From Psychrobacter sp. UBA3962 (GTDB lineage: Bacteria > Pseudomonadota > Gammaproteobacteria > Pseudomonadales > Moraxellaceae): a DNA stretch of 64,000 bases. The DNA is taken from positions 1-64,000 of the forward strand of contig NZ_DGDC01000022.1 in the NCBI RefSeq assembly GCF_002385225.1, written 5' to 3'. Both the position numbers and the translations under genes were made by a program. Under the pieces are notes generated by a model. It saw nothing but the letters and a program-made list of their open reading frames with translations, was not told the origin of the DNA and ran no database searches. Position 1 is the first letter of the stretch; every line of letters starts with the position of its first letter. Below, in pieces: positions 33,722 to 43,389 of this stretch.

Positions 33722-35992
33722 TTAAATATGACCAAAAGGGGTCAGGGCTTCTTGCTTATTTAAAAACATGTCGGTATCCAGCTCAGCGTCCAAATCTTTA
33801 GGCGCTTCGTGGATTTTAAATTGTGACTCTAAACTGGGTATAGACTCATCTTTTAACACATAAGCCCATGCACGCTTACGCCCATTAGCGTCATACTCCC
33901 AGTATACGCCTTGTACTTCTGGCTCAAAGCCTGGAAGCGAGTTAACGCCTTCTTCTAGCGCTAAGAAGTAGTCGAGGACGGCGCCGCCCCAAACTTCACC
34001 AGGGACGATACAGTACACGCCAGGCGGGTAGGGTAACGCTCCCTCCATCGCAATACGACCTTTAATATGGGATAAAGGCACCAGTTCGATATCATTACGG
34101 ACAAATGCGTTATGGGCATCAAAAGCTCGCATCGCAAACTTAGGGCGATGCTGTCTTTTAAACATTTGTTGTTGCAGCTGGTTTAATTTATATTTGGCAT
34201 AAAAGTCATGTAAGCGCTGACACAACTCATTAATACCCAGCTTGCGATACTGAGGATAGGATTTCGCCAACGAAGGCAGTACTTCACTGACCAAGCTATT
34301 GGCCTTAATATGAGCCTCAAAGCGCACAATACGAGCCACAAGGTGTTGGAACTTGGCCAATGTCTCAGCTGGGGTCAGTAAGAATAGGATAGAGTTTAAG
34401 TCTGCCTTCTCTGGAATCACTGAACTTTCACGCAGATAATGAGCCAGTAATGGGGCTGGTACTCCCGTTTCCTCATACTCACCGGTTTCCATATTGATCC
34501 CTGGCGTGGTTAATAACAGCTTACAAGGGTCAATAAAGTACTGCTTATCTTCATACTGCTCAAAGTCATGCCAGCGCTCGCCTGCTTTGAATTCAAAGAA
34601 GCGAATGTCATTGGCTATTTGCTCAGTATCGTAGTCCTGCCAAAGCTTACCATCAATGGTTGGCGGCACAAAAGGCTTAATTAAGGTGCAAGTATCAAGC
34701 AACATCTTACGGGCTTCAATACCTCCGATGATACACTCATGCCACATGCGCTGACCGGCTTTGCCTTCATGCATCTTAGCGTTGACATCAAGTGAGGCAA
34801 ACAGTGGATAAAATGGACTGGTCGACACATGCATCATAAACGCATTATTAAAGCGCTTGTGATTCACATAACGAGCCTGCCCACTAATGTGATTGTCTTT
34901 TTTGTGGATTTGTGACGCTTGCGAGAAGCCTGCTTGCTGCTTATGCACTGACTGAGTTACTAAGATACCTGGGTCATCTGGCGTTAGATCAAGGAGCAGA
35001 GGAGAGCAATCACGCATCATAGGGATAAACTGCTCATAGCCGACCCAAGCACTGTCGAATAAAATATAGTCACATAAGTGGCCTATTTTATCGACCACTT
35101 GGCGCGCGTTATAAATAGTACCGTCGTAAGTGCCGAGCTGAATCACTGCCAGACGGAAGGGGCGCTTGGCATCAGCACGCTCCGGAGCCACCTCACGGAT
35201 ACGATCGCGTATCTCAGCTTCATCAAAGCAGTGTGATGCTATCCCGCCAATTAATCCATAGGCATTGCGCTCAGTTTCCAAATAAACCGCTGTGCCCCCG
35301 CTCATAGACAGCGCACCTTGATACACTGATTTATGGTTGTTGCGGTCAAATAATACCAAGTCATCATGGGCCACTAGAGCCCCAATGGCAATCTTGTTTG
35401 AAGAAGAAGTGCCGTTTAGCACAAAATAAGTTTTGTCAGCATTAAAAACTTTGGCAGCGTGCGCCTGAGCCTGATAAGCAGGGCCTTCATGAATTAAAAG
35501 GTCGCCTAGGCCGACATCAGCATTACACGAATCAGAGCGAAATAAGTTCTCGCCGAAATATAAGAAAAAACGACGACCCGAAGGGTGGCGACGGAAGAAC
35601 TGACCGCCCTGATGTCCTGGGCAATCAAATGCAGCATTACCATAATCGGTATATTCACGCAGTGCTTGGAAAAATGGCGGGTCTAAAGTCTCGATGTAAT
35701 GAGCGGCGGCAGCATTCACCAACTGACCATTATAATATTTTTGATCATCAGCCAACTCTAATACGCCATAAACATGAGGCAGCCACTCATCAGGAACACT
35801 GTCTCCATATTTAATAGCCACAAAAACAGGAATCGAGAAACCTAAGTCTTCAATTTCTGCATGCGCTTTAGGCAGATCTTCCATGGTCACTACAATGGCG
35901 GCGATATTGGTAAAATCGGTTGCCTCAACTTCAGTTAGTCTATAATTACAGTTAAGTGCATAGTCGATGCCATCGCTGACGGCTATTTTCAT
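33722..35992 (-). CDS. speC: Ornithine decarboxylase
   Basis: The 756-residue PLP enzyme of the bacterial Orn/Lys/Arg class converts ornithine to putrescine. The PLP lysine is in TQSVHKQQAGFSQASQIHKKD, a form typical of SpeC/SpeF rather than CadA or AdiA. LFDRNNHKSVYQGAL, DSAWVGYEQF and YPPGVYCIVPGEVW are also conserved. An N-terminal wing domain (1-110) and the C-terminal domain are complete; E. coli SpeC/SpeF are 711 and 732 residues. Whether it is the biosynthetic or inducible form cannot be told; no antiporter gene of the PotE type is adjacent. Confidence 0.92.
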   Translation of the reverse strand: MKIAVSDGIDYALNCNYRLTEVEATDFTNIAAIVVTMEDLPKAHAEIEDLGFSIPVFVAIKYGDSVPDEWLPHVYGVLELADDQKYYNGQLVNAAAAHYIETLDPPFFQALREYTDYGNAAFDCPGHQGGQFFRRHPSGRRFFLYFGENLFRSDSCNADVGLGDLLIHEGPAYQAQAHAAKVFNADKTYFVLNGTSSSNKIAIGALVAHDDLVLFDRNNHKSVYQGALSMSGGTAVYLETERNAYGLIGGIASHCFDEAEIRDRIREVAPERADAKRPFRLAVIQLGTYDGTIYNARQVVDKIGHLCDYILFDSAWVGYEQFIPMMRDCSPLLLDLTPDDPGILVTQSVHKQQAGFSQASQIHKKDNHISGQARYVNHKRFNNAFMMHVSTSPFYPLFASLDVNAKMHEGKAGQRMWHECIIGGIEARKMLLDTCTLIKPFVPPTIDGKLWQDYDTEQIANDIRFFEFKAGERWHDFEQYEDKQYFIDPCKLLLTTPGINMETGEYEETGVPAPLLAHYLRESSVIPEKADLNSILFLLTPAETLAKFQHLVARIVRFEAHIKANSLVSEVLPSLAKSYPQYRKLGINELCQRLHDFYAKYKLNQLQQQMFKRQHRPKFAMRAFDAHNAFVRNDIELVPLSHIKGRIAMEGALPYPPGVYCIVPGEVWGGAVLDYFLALEEGVNSLPGFEPEVQGVYWEYDANGRKRAWAYVLKDESIPSLESQFKIHEAPKDLDAELDTDMFLNKQEALTPFGHI

Positions 35993-36402
35993 TATACTTT
36001 CCTTTAGCTAGTCGAAGATCTTAGAATTTAAATCCTGTTTAGACCGATAAACAATTCATTATTTACAGAGATTATCCGCCTTACGGATTGCCCTGCCATT
36101 ATTCCGAATAAAAAAGCAGTTAGCAAATTTTTTGCTCATTTTAAGCCAATTATCTGACCCATTCATTACTGTGTGTACCAGTTTTATAACCTGGGTAGTT
36201 CATAAAGGTTGCCACCCTTAAGGATCCTTAATCATAATGCATGATATTTTGACACTTACAGCAAGATATTGATCAGGACTACAAATAAGCATTTCATAGT
36301 AACCAAGTATAGTATTGTGTTGCAGGTGATATAACGCTTTATTATACTGACCGCTTTTTAGCTTACTATTTATTCACTCTATAGCCATGCTGGAGTCAGC
36401 AG
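35993..36402. other. Gene-free stretch between divergent genes
   Basis: This 410-bp region carries the promoters of the ornithine decarboxylase and DUF819 genes. It has a perfect 14-bp palindrome TTAAGGATCCTTAA at 36218-36231 and a small ATCCG-CCTTA-CGGAT hairpin near 36074. I see no leader peptide, riboswitch or RNA gene I can support. Confidence 0.4.
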
Positions 36403-37671
36403 ATGCCAGACTTATCGAACTTATCGAACTTATCTTTTCAGAACTTGGCTATTGATAGCCTTCCTTTAGCTTTTGGCATTATCATGGCCATTATCGGACT
36501 GGTATTTTATACCCAAGGATTACCAGGTAGATTTTGGCGTAGGTTTTATGCCGTGCTACCGGGTATCGTGCTGTGTTGTTTTATACCGGCGACTTTAAAT
36601 AGTCTAGGAGTGTTTGCAGAAGGCATCGGCACTCAAATTTACGGCTTTACCGCCACTTACTTATTACCCGCCAGCTTACTGCTAATGACTTTATCGATGG
36701 ATGTCCCTAAGATATTAGGACTGGGCTGGAAAGCTGTCGCCATGTTTTTTGCAGCCAGTATAGCCATTATCATTAGTGGCCCTATAAGTTTAGGTATCGC
36801 CAAATGGATATCTCCTGAGATGTTTACTGACGACACCTTATGGCGCGGCTTCTCTGCAGTAGCGGGCAGCTGGATCGGCGGTGCCGCCAACCAAGCTGCA
36901 ATGAAGGAGCTGTTTGGAGTAAGTGATGACTTATTTGGCATGATGATTTTGGTCGACACCACCAATGCGTCGTTATGGCTATTGGCTATCTTAGTTATGG
37001 CTAAGCATGCTGATAAAATCGATAAGTTTTTGCGTGCAGACACCGGCAGTATTGAAAGAGTAGTGGCCGCAGTAGAGAGCTATGAGCGCGACAATGCGCG
37101 TCCTGGAAGTCTTAATGACTTAATGGTGATGTTTGGACTGTGCTTTGCCATGGTGGGTTTGGCACACTTTTTGGGCGGAGAAATTGCCAACTTCTTCTCG
37201 CCTTATACTTGGGCAGTGCAATATAGCTTTGCCAGCTCCTTCTTCTGGATGGTAGTTATCATCACTTTAATTGGTGTGGGCTTTTCCTTCACCAAAGTGC
37301 GCCGTTTAGATCATATTGGTGCCTCAAAGATGGGGACGGTATTTATCTTTATTCTTATCGCCGCCATTGGTATGCAAATTAACTTAAACGGCTTGGTATC
37401 ACAGTGGCGACTACTGCTAATTGGCTTGTTGTGGATGTGCATCCATGTAATGATTGTGTTTATTGTGGCCAGACTAATTCGTGCACCGTTCTTCTTCCTA
37501 GCAGTGGGCTCTAACGCCAATACGGGCGGCGCTTCTTCGGCTCCTATTGTGGCCACTGCTTTCCATCCCTCATTAGCACCTGTTGGGGTGTTCTTGGGTA
37601 TCTTAGGCTATGCTGTGGGTACTATCGGCGGTTATGTCAGTACTCAGCTTATGCGTTTGGTTGTGGGTTAA
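36403..37671 (+). CDS. DUF819-family membrane protein
   Basis: The 422-residue inner-membrane protein has about 11 helices. GSWIGGAANQAAMKELF, DTTNASLWLLAILVM and SNANTGGASSAPIVATAFHPSLAPVGVFLG are family marks of DUF819 (YjcL-like), transporters of unknown substrate with some resemblance to carboxylate or amino-acid carriers. The N-terminus repeats LSNLSNLSF. It precedes mtfA by 28 bases and may be cotranscribed. Confidence 0.85.
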   Translation: MPDLSNLSNLSFQNLAIDSLPLAFGIIMAIIGLVFYTQGLPGRFWRRFYAVLPGIVLCCFIPATLNSLGVFAEGIGTQIYGFTATYLLPASLLLMTLSMDVPKILGLGWKAVAMFFAASIAIIISGPISLGIAKWISPEMFTDDTLWRGFSAVAGSWIGGAANQAAMKELFGVSDDLFGMMILVDTTNASLWLLAILVMAKHADKIDKFLRADTGSIERVVAAVESYERDNARPGSLNDLMVMFGLCFAMVGLAHFLGGEIANFFSPYTWAVQYSFASSFFWMVVIITLIGVGFSFTKVRRLDHIGASKMGTVFIFILIAAIGMQINLNGLVSQWRLLLIGLLWMCIHVMIVFIVARLIRAPFFFLAVGSNANTGGASSAPIVATAFHPSLAPVGVFLGILGYAVGTIGGYVSTQLMRLVVG

Positions 37672-37699
37672 AGGGCATTGCAATAAAAGGATTTAGTGT

Positions 37700-38452
37700 A
37701 TGTTCGATAAAATAAAAGACTGGAACGAGCAGCGCATTATAGATAAAAGCGGTTATAGTCATTCTCAGTGGCAAGCGGTTGCTGAGGATATTGCCATATT
37801 AAATAGACTGACTGAATCTGAATTAGAACGGCTATTTGATCTGGCTACGTTGTTTTTGCATGACAAGTCTATTAAAGGCGCGCAGGACTTTGTGGTAACT
37901 GATGCCATGAAGCAGTCGATTGCGCTACAAGCCTGCCTGCCAATATTAAACCTTGGTCTTGAGTGGTATAAAGGCTGGTCATCAGTTATCGTTTATCCGA
38001 GCAGCTATCATGCCAAAAGCACTACTACAGATGAGATGGGAATTGTACATGAGGGCACCCAACATCGAAGCGGTGAGGCTTGGCTACGAGGTCCGGTTAT
38101 TCTGTCTTGGCGAGAGGTAAAAAATTCAGGCGACCTAGATGGACAAAATGTGGTGATTCATGAGTTTGTGCATAAGCTTGATATGTTAAATGGTCGTGCC
38201 AACGGTTTTCCACCCATGCAATCGGGTATGAATCCTACAGAGTGGACCCAAATAATGGAGCAGGGGTTTGCCGATTTTCAAAACAACCCTAAACCTGGCA
38301 TTGATCGTTATGGCGCCACAAATCCTGCAGAGTTCTTAGCTGTGTTGAGTGAAGTGTTTTTTGAAAGATCGCAGGACCTGAATGATGCCTATCCTAATAT
38401 CTACCAGCTGTTAGTTGATTTTTTTAAACAAAACCCACTTCAAAGAACCTAG
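37700..38452 (+). CDS. mtfA: MtfA-family zinc peptidase
   Basis: The 250-residue cytoplasmic protein has the M90 zincin site HEFVHKLDMLNG (HExxH) with a later Glu in EFLAVLSEVFFE as third ligand. WREVKNSGDLDGQNVVIHE and YGATNPAEFLAV are strongly conserved with E. coli MtfA (265), which binds the Mlc repressor and has aminopeptidase activity. No Mlc or PTS gene is in the window, so its target here is unknown. Confidence 0.9.
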   Translation: MFDKIKDWNEQRIIDKSGYSHSQWQAVAEDIAILNRLTESELERLFDLATLFLHDKSIKGAQDFVVTDAMKQSIALQACLPILNLGLEWYKGWSSVIVYPSSYHAKSTTTDEMGIVHEGTQHRSGEAWLRGPVILSWREVKNSGDLDGQNVVIHEFVHKLDMLNGRANGFPPMQSGMNPTEWTQIMEQGFADFQNNPKPGIDRYGATNPAEFLAVLSEVFFERSQDLNDAYPNIYQLLVDFFKQNPLQRT

Positions 38453-38487
38453 TTTCTAAAGTTAAATCTCGTGTACAGTTTCAGCTG

Positions 38488-39366
38488 TTATTTTTTGGCA
38501 ATCTTTTTATATAAAGACTCTGCATACAAGGTGTTATCAGCAATCTCTTGAGCATATTTTTCCATACTGTAGGCAGGATGACTAATAACGTTTTTCTTCT
38601 CCACCTCAGGTTTTAGATAATGAGATATTTGACTGCTAAAGGAAATATAAGGCAGTTCTACCCAGAAAGTCTCAGGGTGATGCTGTTTTAGGTACTGTTG
38701 CAGGTATAGTCGCGTGTTTTTTAAAAGAGTGTTCCTTACGCGATGAGTATCAAACGACTCTTTATACAGCTGTTCATTCTGTAACACCTGATCCGGAGTT
38801 AATTCATCCGTATCCACTGTCGCCGCTGAATGTTGATATTGGTTATAAATCACAGCGTGCAAAGTCAACCCTCGCTGAGCAATGGCTTGTAGCGCGAGCA
38901 GCGTATGGTTAATACTCTCTAATGTCGCCGAGGTCACCAGTACCACTGGGTGTCCTTGCTCCGCTATATAATCTATGGTCAGTAAAGACTCTGTCAAAGG
39001 GGTCATAATCCCACCTGACGTCTCTAACAATACCATTTCATACTGTAATTTTAGCTGCTGAGTGGCTACCGTTATCCGAGCGGGATATAAAGGTATGTTT
39101 TCTAACGAAGCGGCCATATAGGGCGGAGCAGCGGCCCTAAACACAAACGGGCAGCTAACATATTGATGATCAACATACTGCAGGGGTATTTGCATGATAT
39201 GTCTGTGAGTGATGATGTCTTCAGCTATGTTACCTTTACAGCCTGTCTCAATTAACTTTTGGGTTATGACATTAACCCCATTTTCTAATAAATGTTTGGC
39301 AAGATAACCGGTCGCATAAGTTTTGCCGATGCGGCTATCGACACCTGTTATAAAAAATACACTCAT
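38488..39366 (-). CDS. Diverged dethiobiotin-synthetase paralogue
   Basis: The 292-residue protein is a BioD homologue with about 30 extra residues in its second half. The P-loop reads GVDSRIGKTYATG (BioD: G-x-DT-x-x-GKT), TQKLIETGC replaces the usual Lys-Pro substrate loop, and the Mg/phosphate segment reads LLETSGGIMTPL where BioD has EGAGGL-x-VPL. Strong overall similarity to the BioD 0.9 kb upstream shows duplication. The changed ETSGG and Ser in the P-loop suggest altered activity or a non-biotin role. It is the last gene of a bioA-bioD-lipoprotein-bioD2 line on the minus strand. Confidence 0.8.
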   Translation of the reverse strand: MSVFFITGVDSRIGKTYATGYLAKHLLENGVNVITQKLIETGCKGNIAEDIITHRHIMQIPLQYVDHQYVSCPFVFRAAAPPYMAASLENIPLYPARITVATQQLKLQYEMVLLETSGGIMTPLTESLLTIDYIAEQGHPVVLVTSATLESINHTLLALQAIAQRGLTLHAVIYNQYQHSAATVDTDELTPDQVLQNEQLYKESFDTHRVRNTLLKNTRLYLQQYLKQHHPETFWVELPYISFSSQISHYLKPEVEKKNVISHPAYSMEKYAQEIADNTLYAESLYKKIAKK

Positions 39367-39428
39367 ACTTTGTTCTGCTTCTTATTTCTATAGTTTGCTA
39401 CTGGCTTAGTTTAAGTGGTAGTACTGCT

Positions 39429-40145
39429 CTAAATGGTCCATTGATCATTAACGATGGCTACTAAATAGTATTTGCCCTGATACTCTTCAAATACTAAGCG
39501 CATGGCTCGCCAGTCCATTCCTTGATACTCAGGATTTTTGCCAGAATGATAAAATTCAACAAAATCAGCGCCTGGATAAGCCTCTTTAAGATTATTTAAG
39601 CTATTACCTGAGCCTTGAAATTTATTAAAGGTGGCACTCTTAACCTCATATTGTTCAGCAGCTACCCAGTTGTTTAGAAAGTCGGGTAGGGTGGTAATGT
39701 GCAATTCGCCGCTACCGTCTTTGGCACCCCAAGTAAATTTAATTCGAGATTGTTGTAAATAAGTGGTGAACTGCTCTCGACTAAACACCTTATCGCTGTC
39801 TTTATGCACATAAGCATACATGCTAAAGCGTACGCCCTTTGTCGGATGAATGAAAGTTGTCAACGCTTGATAGTTATCCGTAGCTAAGTAATTCTGGATC
39901 TGTGCAGCTTGCTGCAGGATTTGAGCTTCTTTGCTTTGTGAAGCTGAGTTTTGGGTGGTAGCAGAAGAGCTATTGGTGGAGCTTGAGCTGCCATCGGATC
40001 TTATTGTAGAGTCAGTTGAGCCACTCGCAGAAATAGAGGGTGCGGCACAAGCGCTGGCAAGCAGACAGGCAGTCAATATAGTGAACAGCTTGTAAGGTGT
40101 TTTCAAGCAACTGGAGTTATTATTAGGCTTTAGTAGCTGAGTCAT
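39429..40145 (-). CDS. Lipoprotein with conserved C-terminal domain
   Basis: The 238-residue product has a lipobox LASAC near residues 30-34 and a Ser/Thr-rich linker. The rest (about 75-238) resembles a secreted family I know from several phyla without assigned function: HPTKGVRFSMYAYV, TWGAKDGSGELHITTL, EAYPGADFVEFYHSG and the end YQGKYYLVAIVNDQWTI. It sits between two bioD-type genes; a biotin role is not implied by its sequence. Confidence 0.7.
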   Translation of the reverse strand: MTQLLKPNNNSSCLKTPYKLFTILTACLLASACAAPSISASGSTDSTIRSDGSSSSTNSSSATTQNSASQSKEAQILQQAAQIQNYLATDNYQALTTFIHPTKGVRFSMYAYVHKDSDKVFSREQFTTYLQQSRIKFTWGAKDGSGELHITTLPDFLNNWVAAEQYEVKSATFNKFQGSGNSLNNLKEAYPGADFVEFYHSGKNPEYQGMDWRAMRLVFEEYQGKYYLVAIVNDQWTI

Positions 40146-40214
40146 GGTGTATTATCCTAAATACTTGTATCGAGTATATGAGTGTGCATAAATTCACAGC
40201 AGGTCATTTAAGTA

Positions 40215-41006
40215 TTACTTTAGCTCTTGAGTATCAGCTATCTCAGCGATTAATTTGGCCGCATACTTAATCATTGACGAAGATACGTTTAGACTGTCAT
40301 CTGCAGAGTCTGACACATACGCTAAGTTTACCCAATAAGTTTGGGGATGGTGTTGCTTTAGATAAGTCTGTAAGTAAGTTTGAGTATCATCAATAATATC
40401 ACTGTCAGGTTCATATTCTGACGCAAGATACTTGTTAGGCTGCCACTGATTATAGATGACGGCATGTAAAGGTATCTGACGCTTAGCCAGTGCTTCAAGG
40501 CTTAATAAAGTGTGGCTGATACTACCCAAACGTCCAGAGGTCACCAATATCACTGGGTAGCCTTGGCTAGCAACATAATCAATAGTAAGCAGAGACTCAG
40601 TGAGTGGCACCATCAGTCCACCAGCACCCTCAAGTAGCACAATATCATAGCTATCGCTCAGCTGTTTCGTAGCCTGGGTAATCACTTCTGGCTCAATTAA
40701 TCGATCCTCTAATGCTGAAGATAGATGGGGTGAGGCGGGTTTTTTGAACACATAAGGACAGGTTAGGCCTTGATAATCCACCTCTTGGAGTGGTATTCCC
40801 ATCATAGCTCTGTGAGTAATGATATCTTCGGCAATATCTTCGCAGCCTGTCTGTACCAGTTTTTGGGTGATTACTGATTTAAAATCGCTATTCGCTGCAT
40901 TATTAGAGCTGGCTTGTTGTAACAAGGATTGAGCTAAAGTAGCGGTAGCATAAGTTTTACCGATATCAGTATCTATGCCACTGACAAAAAATATACTCAT
41001 GCCCAA
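40215..41006 (-). CDS. bioD: Dethiobiotin synthetase
   Basis: The 263-residue cytoplasmic ATP-dependent ligase closes the ureido ring of dethiobiotin. P-loop FVSGIDTDIGKTYATA, a Lys-containing TQKLVQTGC, and VLLEGAGGLMVPLTES agree with BioD. HLSSALEDR, where BioD has a P-x-P-H-x-A motif, is also present. It overlaps the bioA stop by 10 bases, so the two are translationally coupled. Confidence 0.9.
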   Translation of the reverse strand: MGMSIFFVSGIDTDIGKTYATATLAQSLLQQASSNNAANSDFKSVITQKLVQTGCEDIAEDIITHRAMMGIPLQEVDYQGLTCPYVFKKPASPHLSSALEDRLIEPEVITQATKQLSDSYDIVLLEGAGGLMVPLTESLLTIDYVASQGYPVILVTSGRLGSISHTLLSLEALAKRQIPLHAVIYNQWQPNKYLASEYEPDSDIIDDTQTYLQTYLKQHHPQTYWVNLAYVSDSADDSLNVSSSMIKYAAKLIAEIADTQELK

Positions 41007-42304
41007 TATTCCTTTAAAACTGCGGTAAATCGCTCACACAGTAGCGCTAATTCATCATCCTCCATAATAATAGGCGGCATCATATACACCAGCTTGCCAA
41101 AGGGTCTAATCCATACTTTATGTTTTATCAATAATTGCTGAAAACGCGGCATATCAACGGCTTCATTTAGCTCAATCACCCCGATAGCACCTAGAATTCG
41201 TACTTCAGCTATCTGTTTATACTCACTTAACGGTTGTAAATACGACTTTAATTGAGACTCAATATGACGGGCACGTTTAGGATAATCATCGTCCATAATA
41301 AGCTCTAGTGAAGCCAAAGCTACAGAGCAGGCTAGGGGATTACCCATAAAAGTAGGGCCATGCATTAGAGCTGCATACTCACTATTAGCAATACTATCAG
41401 CCACATAGCGTTGGCATAACGTGGCAGCGAAGGTCATATAACCTCCAGTCAAGGCTTTACCCAAAGTCATAATATCTGGTGATATATCGGCATGCTGGCA
41501 GGCAAACATTTTACCGGTACGACCAAACCCTGTGGCTATTTCATCGGTGACTAATAAAACATCATATTTGTCACATAATTGCTGTAAAACCTTGAGGTAT
41601 TCAGGGTTATAGAAACGCATACCACCAGCACCTTGTACCACAGGCTCAATGATAAAAGCAGCCATTTTATGCTGATTTTGTTCAAAAAATGCACACAAAT
41701 CATCCTTGGTATTGGCTGTTAACGGGGTATCATAGCCAGCATTAGGCTTATCAACAAATAACTGTACTGGCAGCTGCTTGCCATAAATACTGTGCATACC
41801 AGTCACAGGATCACAGATACTCATGGCATGCCAGGTATCGCCATAATAGCCAGAACGGGTAGTCGCTATTTGATTGCGATTGGGTTTGTTTTTTGACAAT
41901 TGGTACTGTAGCGCCATTTTTAAGGCGACTTCAACAGCGATACTGCCGCTGTCAGCATAGAAGATCGCATCCAAGCCTTTGGGAACAATAGAAAGCAGCT
42001 TTTTGCCCAAATCAATAGCAGGCTGGTGGGTTAAACCGCCAAACATAACATGGGCCATATTAGACAGCTGAGCTGTGACAGCGGCATTTAATTTGGGATG
42101 ATTATAGCCGTGGGTGGCTGCCCACCAAGATGACATGCCGTCAATGATTGCGTCACCAGATTTACTATACAAATAAACGCCGTCAGCTTTGTCGATAACT
42201 AAATTGGGATATGATGGTGGCAGACTCGCGTAAGGATGCCACAAATGGTTGTGATCAAAGTCATCAAAGTTTTGAGTTGGCAGATTAGAATTATTATTTA
42301 GCAT
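40997..42304 (-). CDS. bioA: DAPA aminotransferase BioA
   Basis: The 435-residue PLP aminotransferase makes 7,8-diaminopelargonate from KAPA with SAM as amino donor. It has HLWHPYASL, GMSSWWAATHGYNHP, DSGSIAVEVALKMALQY, VTDEIATGFGRTG, the PLP lysine in LGKALTGGYMTFAA, and HGPTFMGNPLACS. I start at ATG 42304, 11 codons inside a frame that opens with TTG. There is no clear ribosome site for either. bioD overlaps its 3' end. No bioB, bioF, bioC or bioH is in the window. Confidence 0.92.
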   Translation of the reverse strand: MLNNNSNLPTQNFDDFDHNHLWHPYASLPPSYPNLVIDKADGVYLYSKSGDAIIDGMSSWWAATHGYNHPKLNAAVTAQLSNMAHVMFGGLTHQPAIDLGKKLLSIVPKGLDAIFYADSGSIAVEVALKMALQYQLSKNKPNRNQIATTRSGYYGDTWHAMSICDPVTGMHSIYGKQLPVQLFVDKPNAGYDTPLTANTKDDLCAFFEQNQHKMAAFIIEPVVQGAGGMRFYNPEYLKVLQQLCDKYDVLLVTDEIATGFGRTGKMFACQHADISPDIMTLGKALTGGYMTFAATLCQRYVADSIANSEYAALMHGPTFMGNPLACSVALASLELIMDDDYPKRARHIESQLKSYLQPLSEYKQIAEVRILGAIGVIELNEAVDMPRFQQLLIKHKVWIRPFGKLVYMMPPIIMEDDELALLCERFTAVLKEYWA

Positions 42305-43004
42305 AGCGTCGGATAAATCATCTCGATATGGACACAACCGGATTATTTATAAATAGAATTGATTGTTTATAGATTTAAACAATAAACGGATTAAGGTAGA
42401 TGATTGATAGAGATTTAAAATCTTCTAAAACCGGTTGGTTTGTTTTCGCATAATGTATATTATGTTAAATAGCATCTATAATACTAATGCCTATCAATGC
42501 TCTATGCCTTCTTAATATAAGTAGTTACTACCAACTATTGAGTTATTATTTAATCTTATAAAAATTAATAACTGTTAGACTGTTTATTTGTAGAGATTAA
42601 TTAATTGCCTCAATCGCCTTCATATAAACATTCGCCCAAAAGCCTAGTCCCAGATTTGCACAGAACAGGACTATCACCCTGCTTTACTAGAAACACGAGT
42701 CTCTCAGTAGCACTTAGCAATGTTTGTAAGTAATACCTAGCTCCTTACTTAGCCAAATCAAGCAGGACTTTATCTTGAAGTGCGTTTCAAAGGGTTTGGC
42801 CTGGAGTAGCTTCCTAAGAAAGTGATAGCAGATCATTTAGTACAAGGCAGATTAATTAAGGTATTAATCTACTGGCAGCCTGCATCCGTACCAGCTATCC
42901 TACTCTATCCCCTATAAGCACTTTCTCTCACCTACGGTTCGCGTCTTCACTAATCAAATGGCTGCGCTAGTTGGCAAGGATAACTTAGCCATTTAAACTC
43001 TGAA
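42305..43004. other. 700-bp stretch without a gene
   Basis: The bioA promoter side has a perfect repeat TTGTTTA-TAGATT-TAAACAA (42363-42382) and a palindrome CATAAT-GTAT-ATTATG near 42449, possible operator sites; spacing does not fit the usual BirA site. From about 42620 the base use changes to a more mixed, coding-like texture, yet every frame is broken by stops. It contains TAGTCC/GGACTA and AGATTAAT-TAAGGT-ATTAATCT (42849-42870) hairpins. It could be a decayed gene or mobile element; I cannot identify it. Confidence 0.4.
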
Positions 43005-43325
43005 TTAAGATTTTTCTGATATTGCCTTGTCTAAATTTTGCTCAATTTGCTGTTTTATCTTCGGCAAAAAACTTTTGAACAAAAACCCAAGTCTGGCATC
43101 TAATTCAAATTTATCAGGAGCACTGACTAACCGCCCTGTTGCTCCTGTACGTTTGAAAGTTACGATATCTTTATCATCTAATCGCTGTAAGCAGCATGTC
43201 ATCCGGTAATCTTGTTCAGCCGATGCAATCCAATCGTCGGTAATTTGACGGGCCTTATCTAATCCTAGGGTGTGCTCACGCTCAATATGCAAGTCTGGGT
43301 ATATGGTCTGGGCTGATTCACTCAT
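43005..43325 (-). CDS. Polyhydroxyalkanoic-acid-system family protein
   Basis: The 106-residue protein matches the small PHA-granule-associated family (PHA_gran_rgn): IEREHTLGLDKARQITDDW at the start, then IVTFKRTGATGRLVSAPDKFELDARLGFLFKSFLPKIKQQIEQNL. In other bacteria such genes accompany polyhydroxyalkanoate synthesis. No phaC or phaB lies here; the neighbour is a TetR regulator 64 bases upstream on the same strand, suggesting cotranscription. Confidence 0.8.
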   Translation of the reverse strand: MSESAQTIYPDLHIEREHTLGLDKARQITDDWIASAEQDYRMTCCLQRLDDKDIVTFKRTGATGRLVSAPDKFELDARLGFLFKSFLPKIKQQIEQNLDKAISEKS

Positions 43326-43389
43326 TTATAATTCGCCTTTTGTGTCTATTAGCGCTAATAGCTTATTATCATTTTCGATGGTTTTTTTA

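Noticed and set aside
42363..42382. TTGTTTA-N6-TAAACAA as a BirA operator
   Set aside because: Known BirA sites have arms about 14-16 bases apart; the 6-base spacer does not fit, so I list it only as an unassigned repeat.
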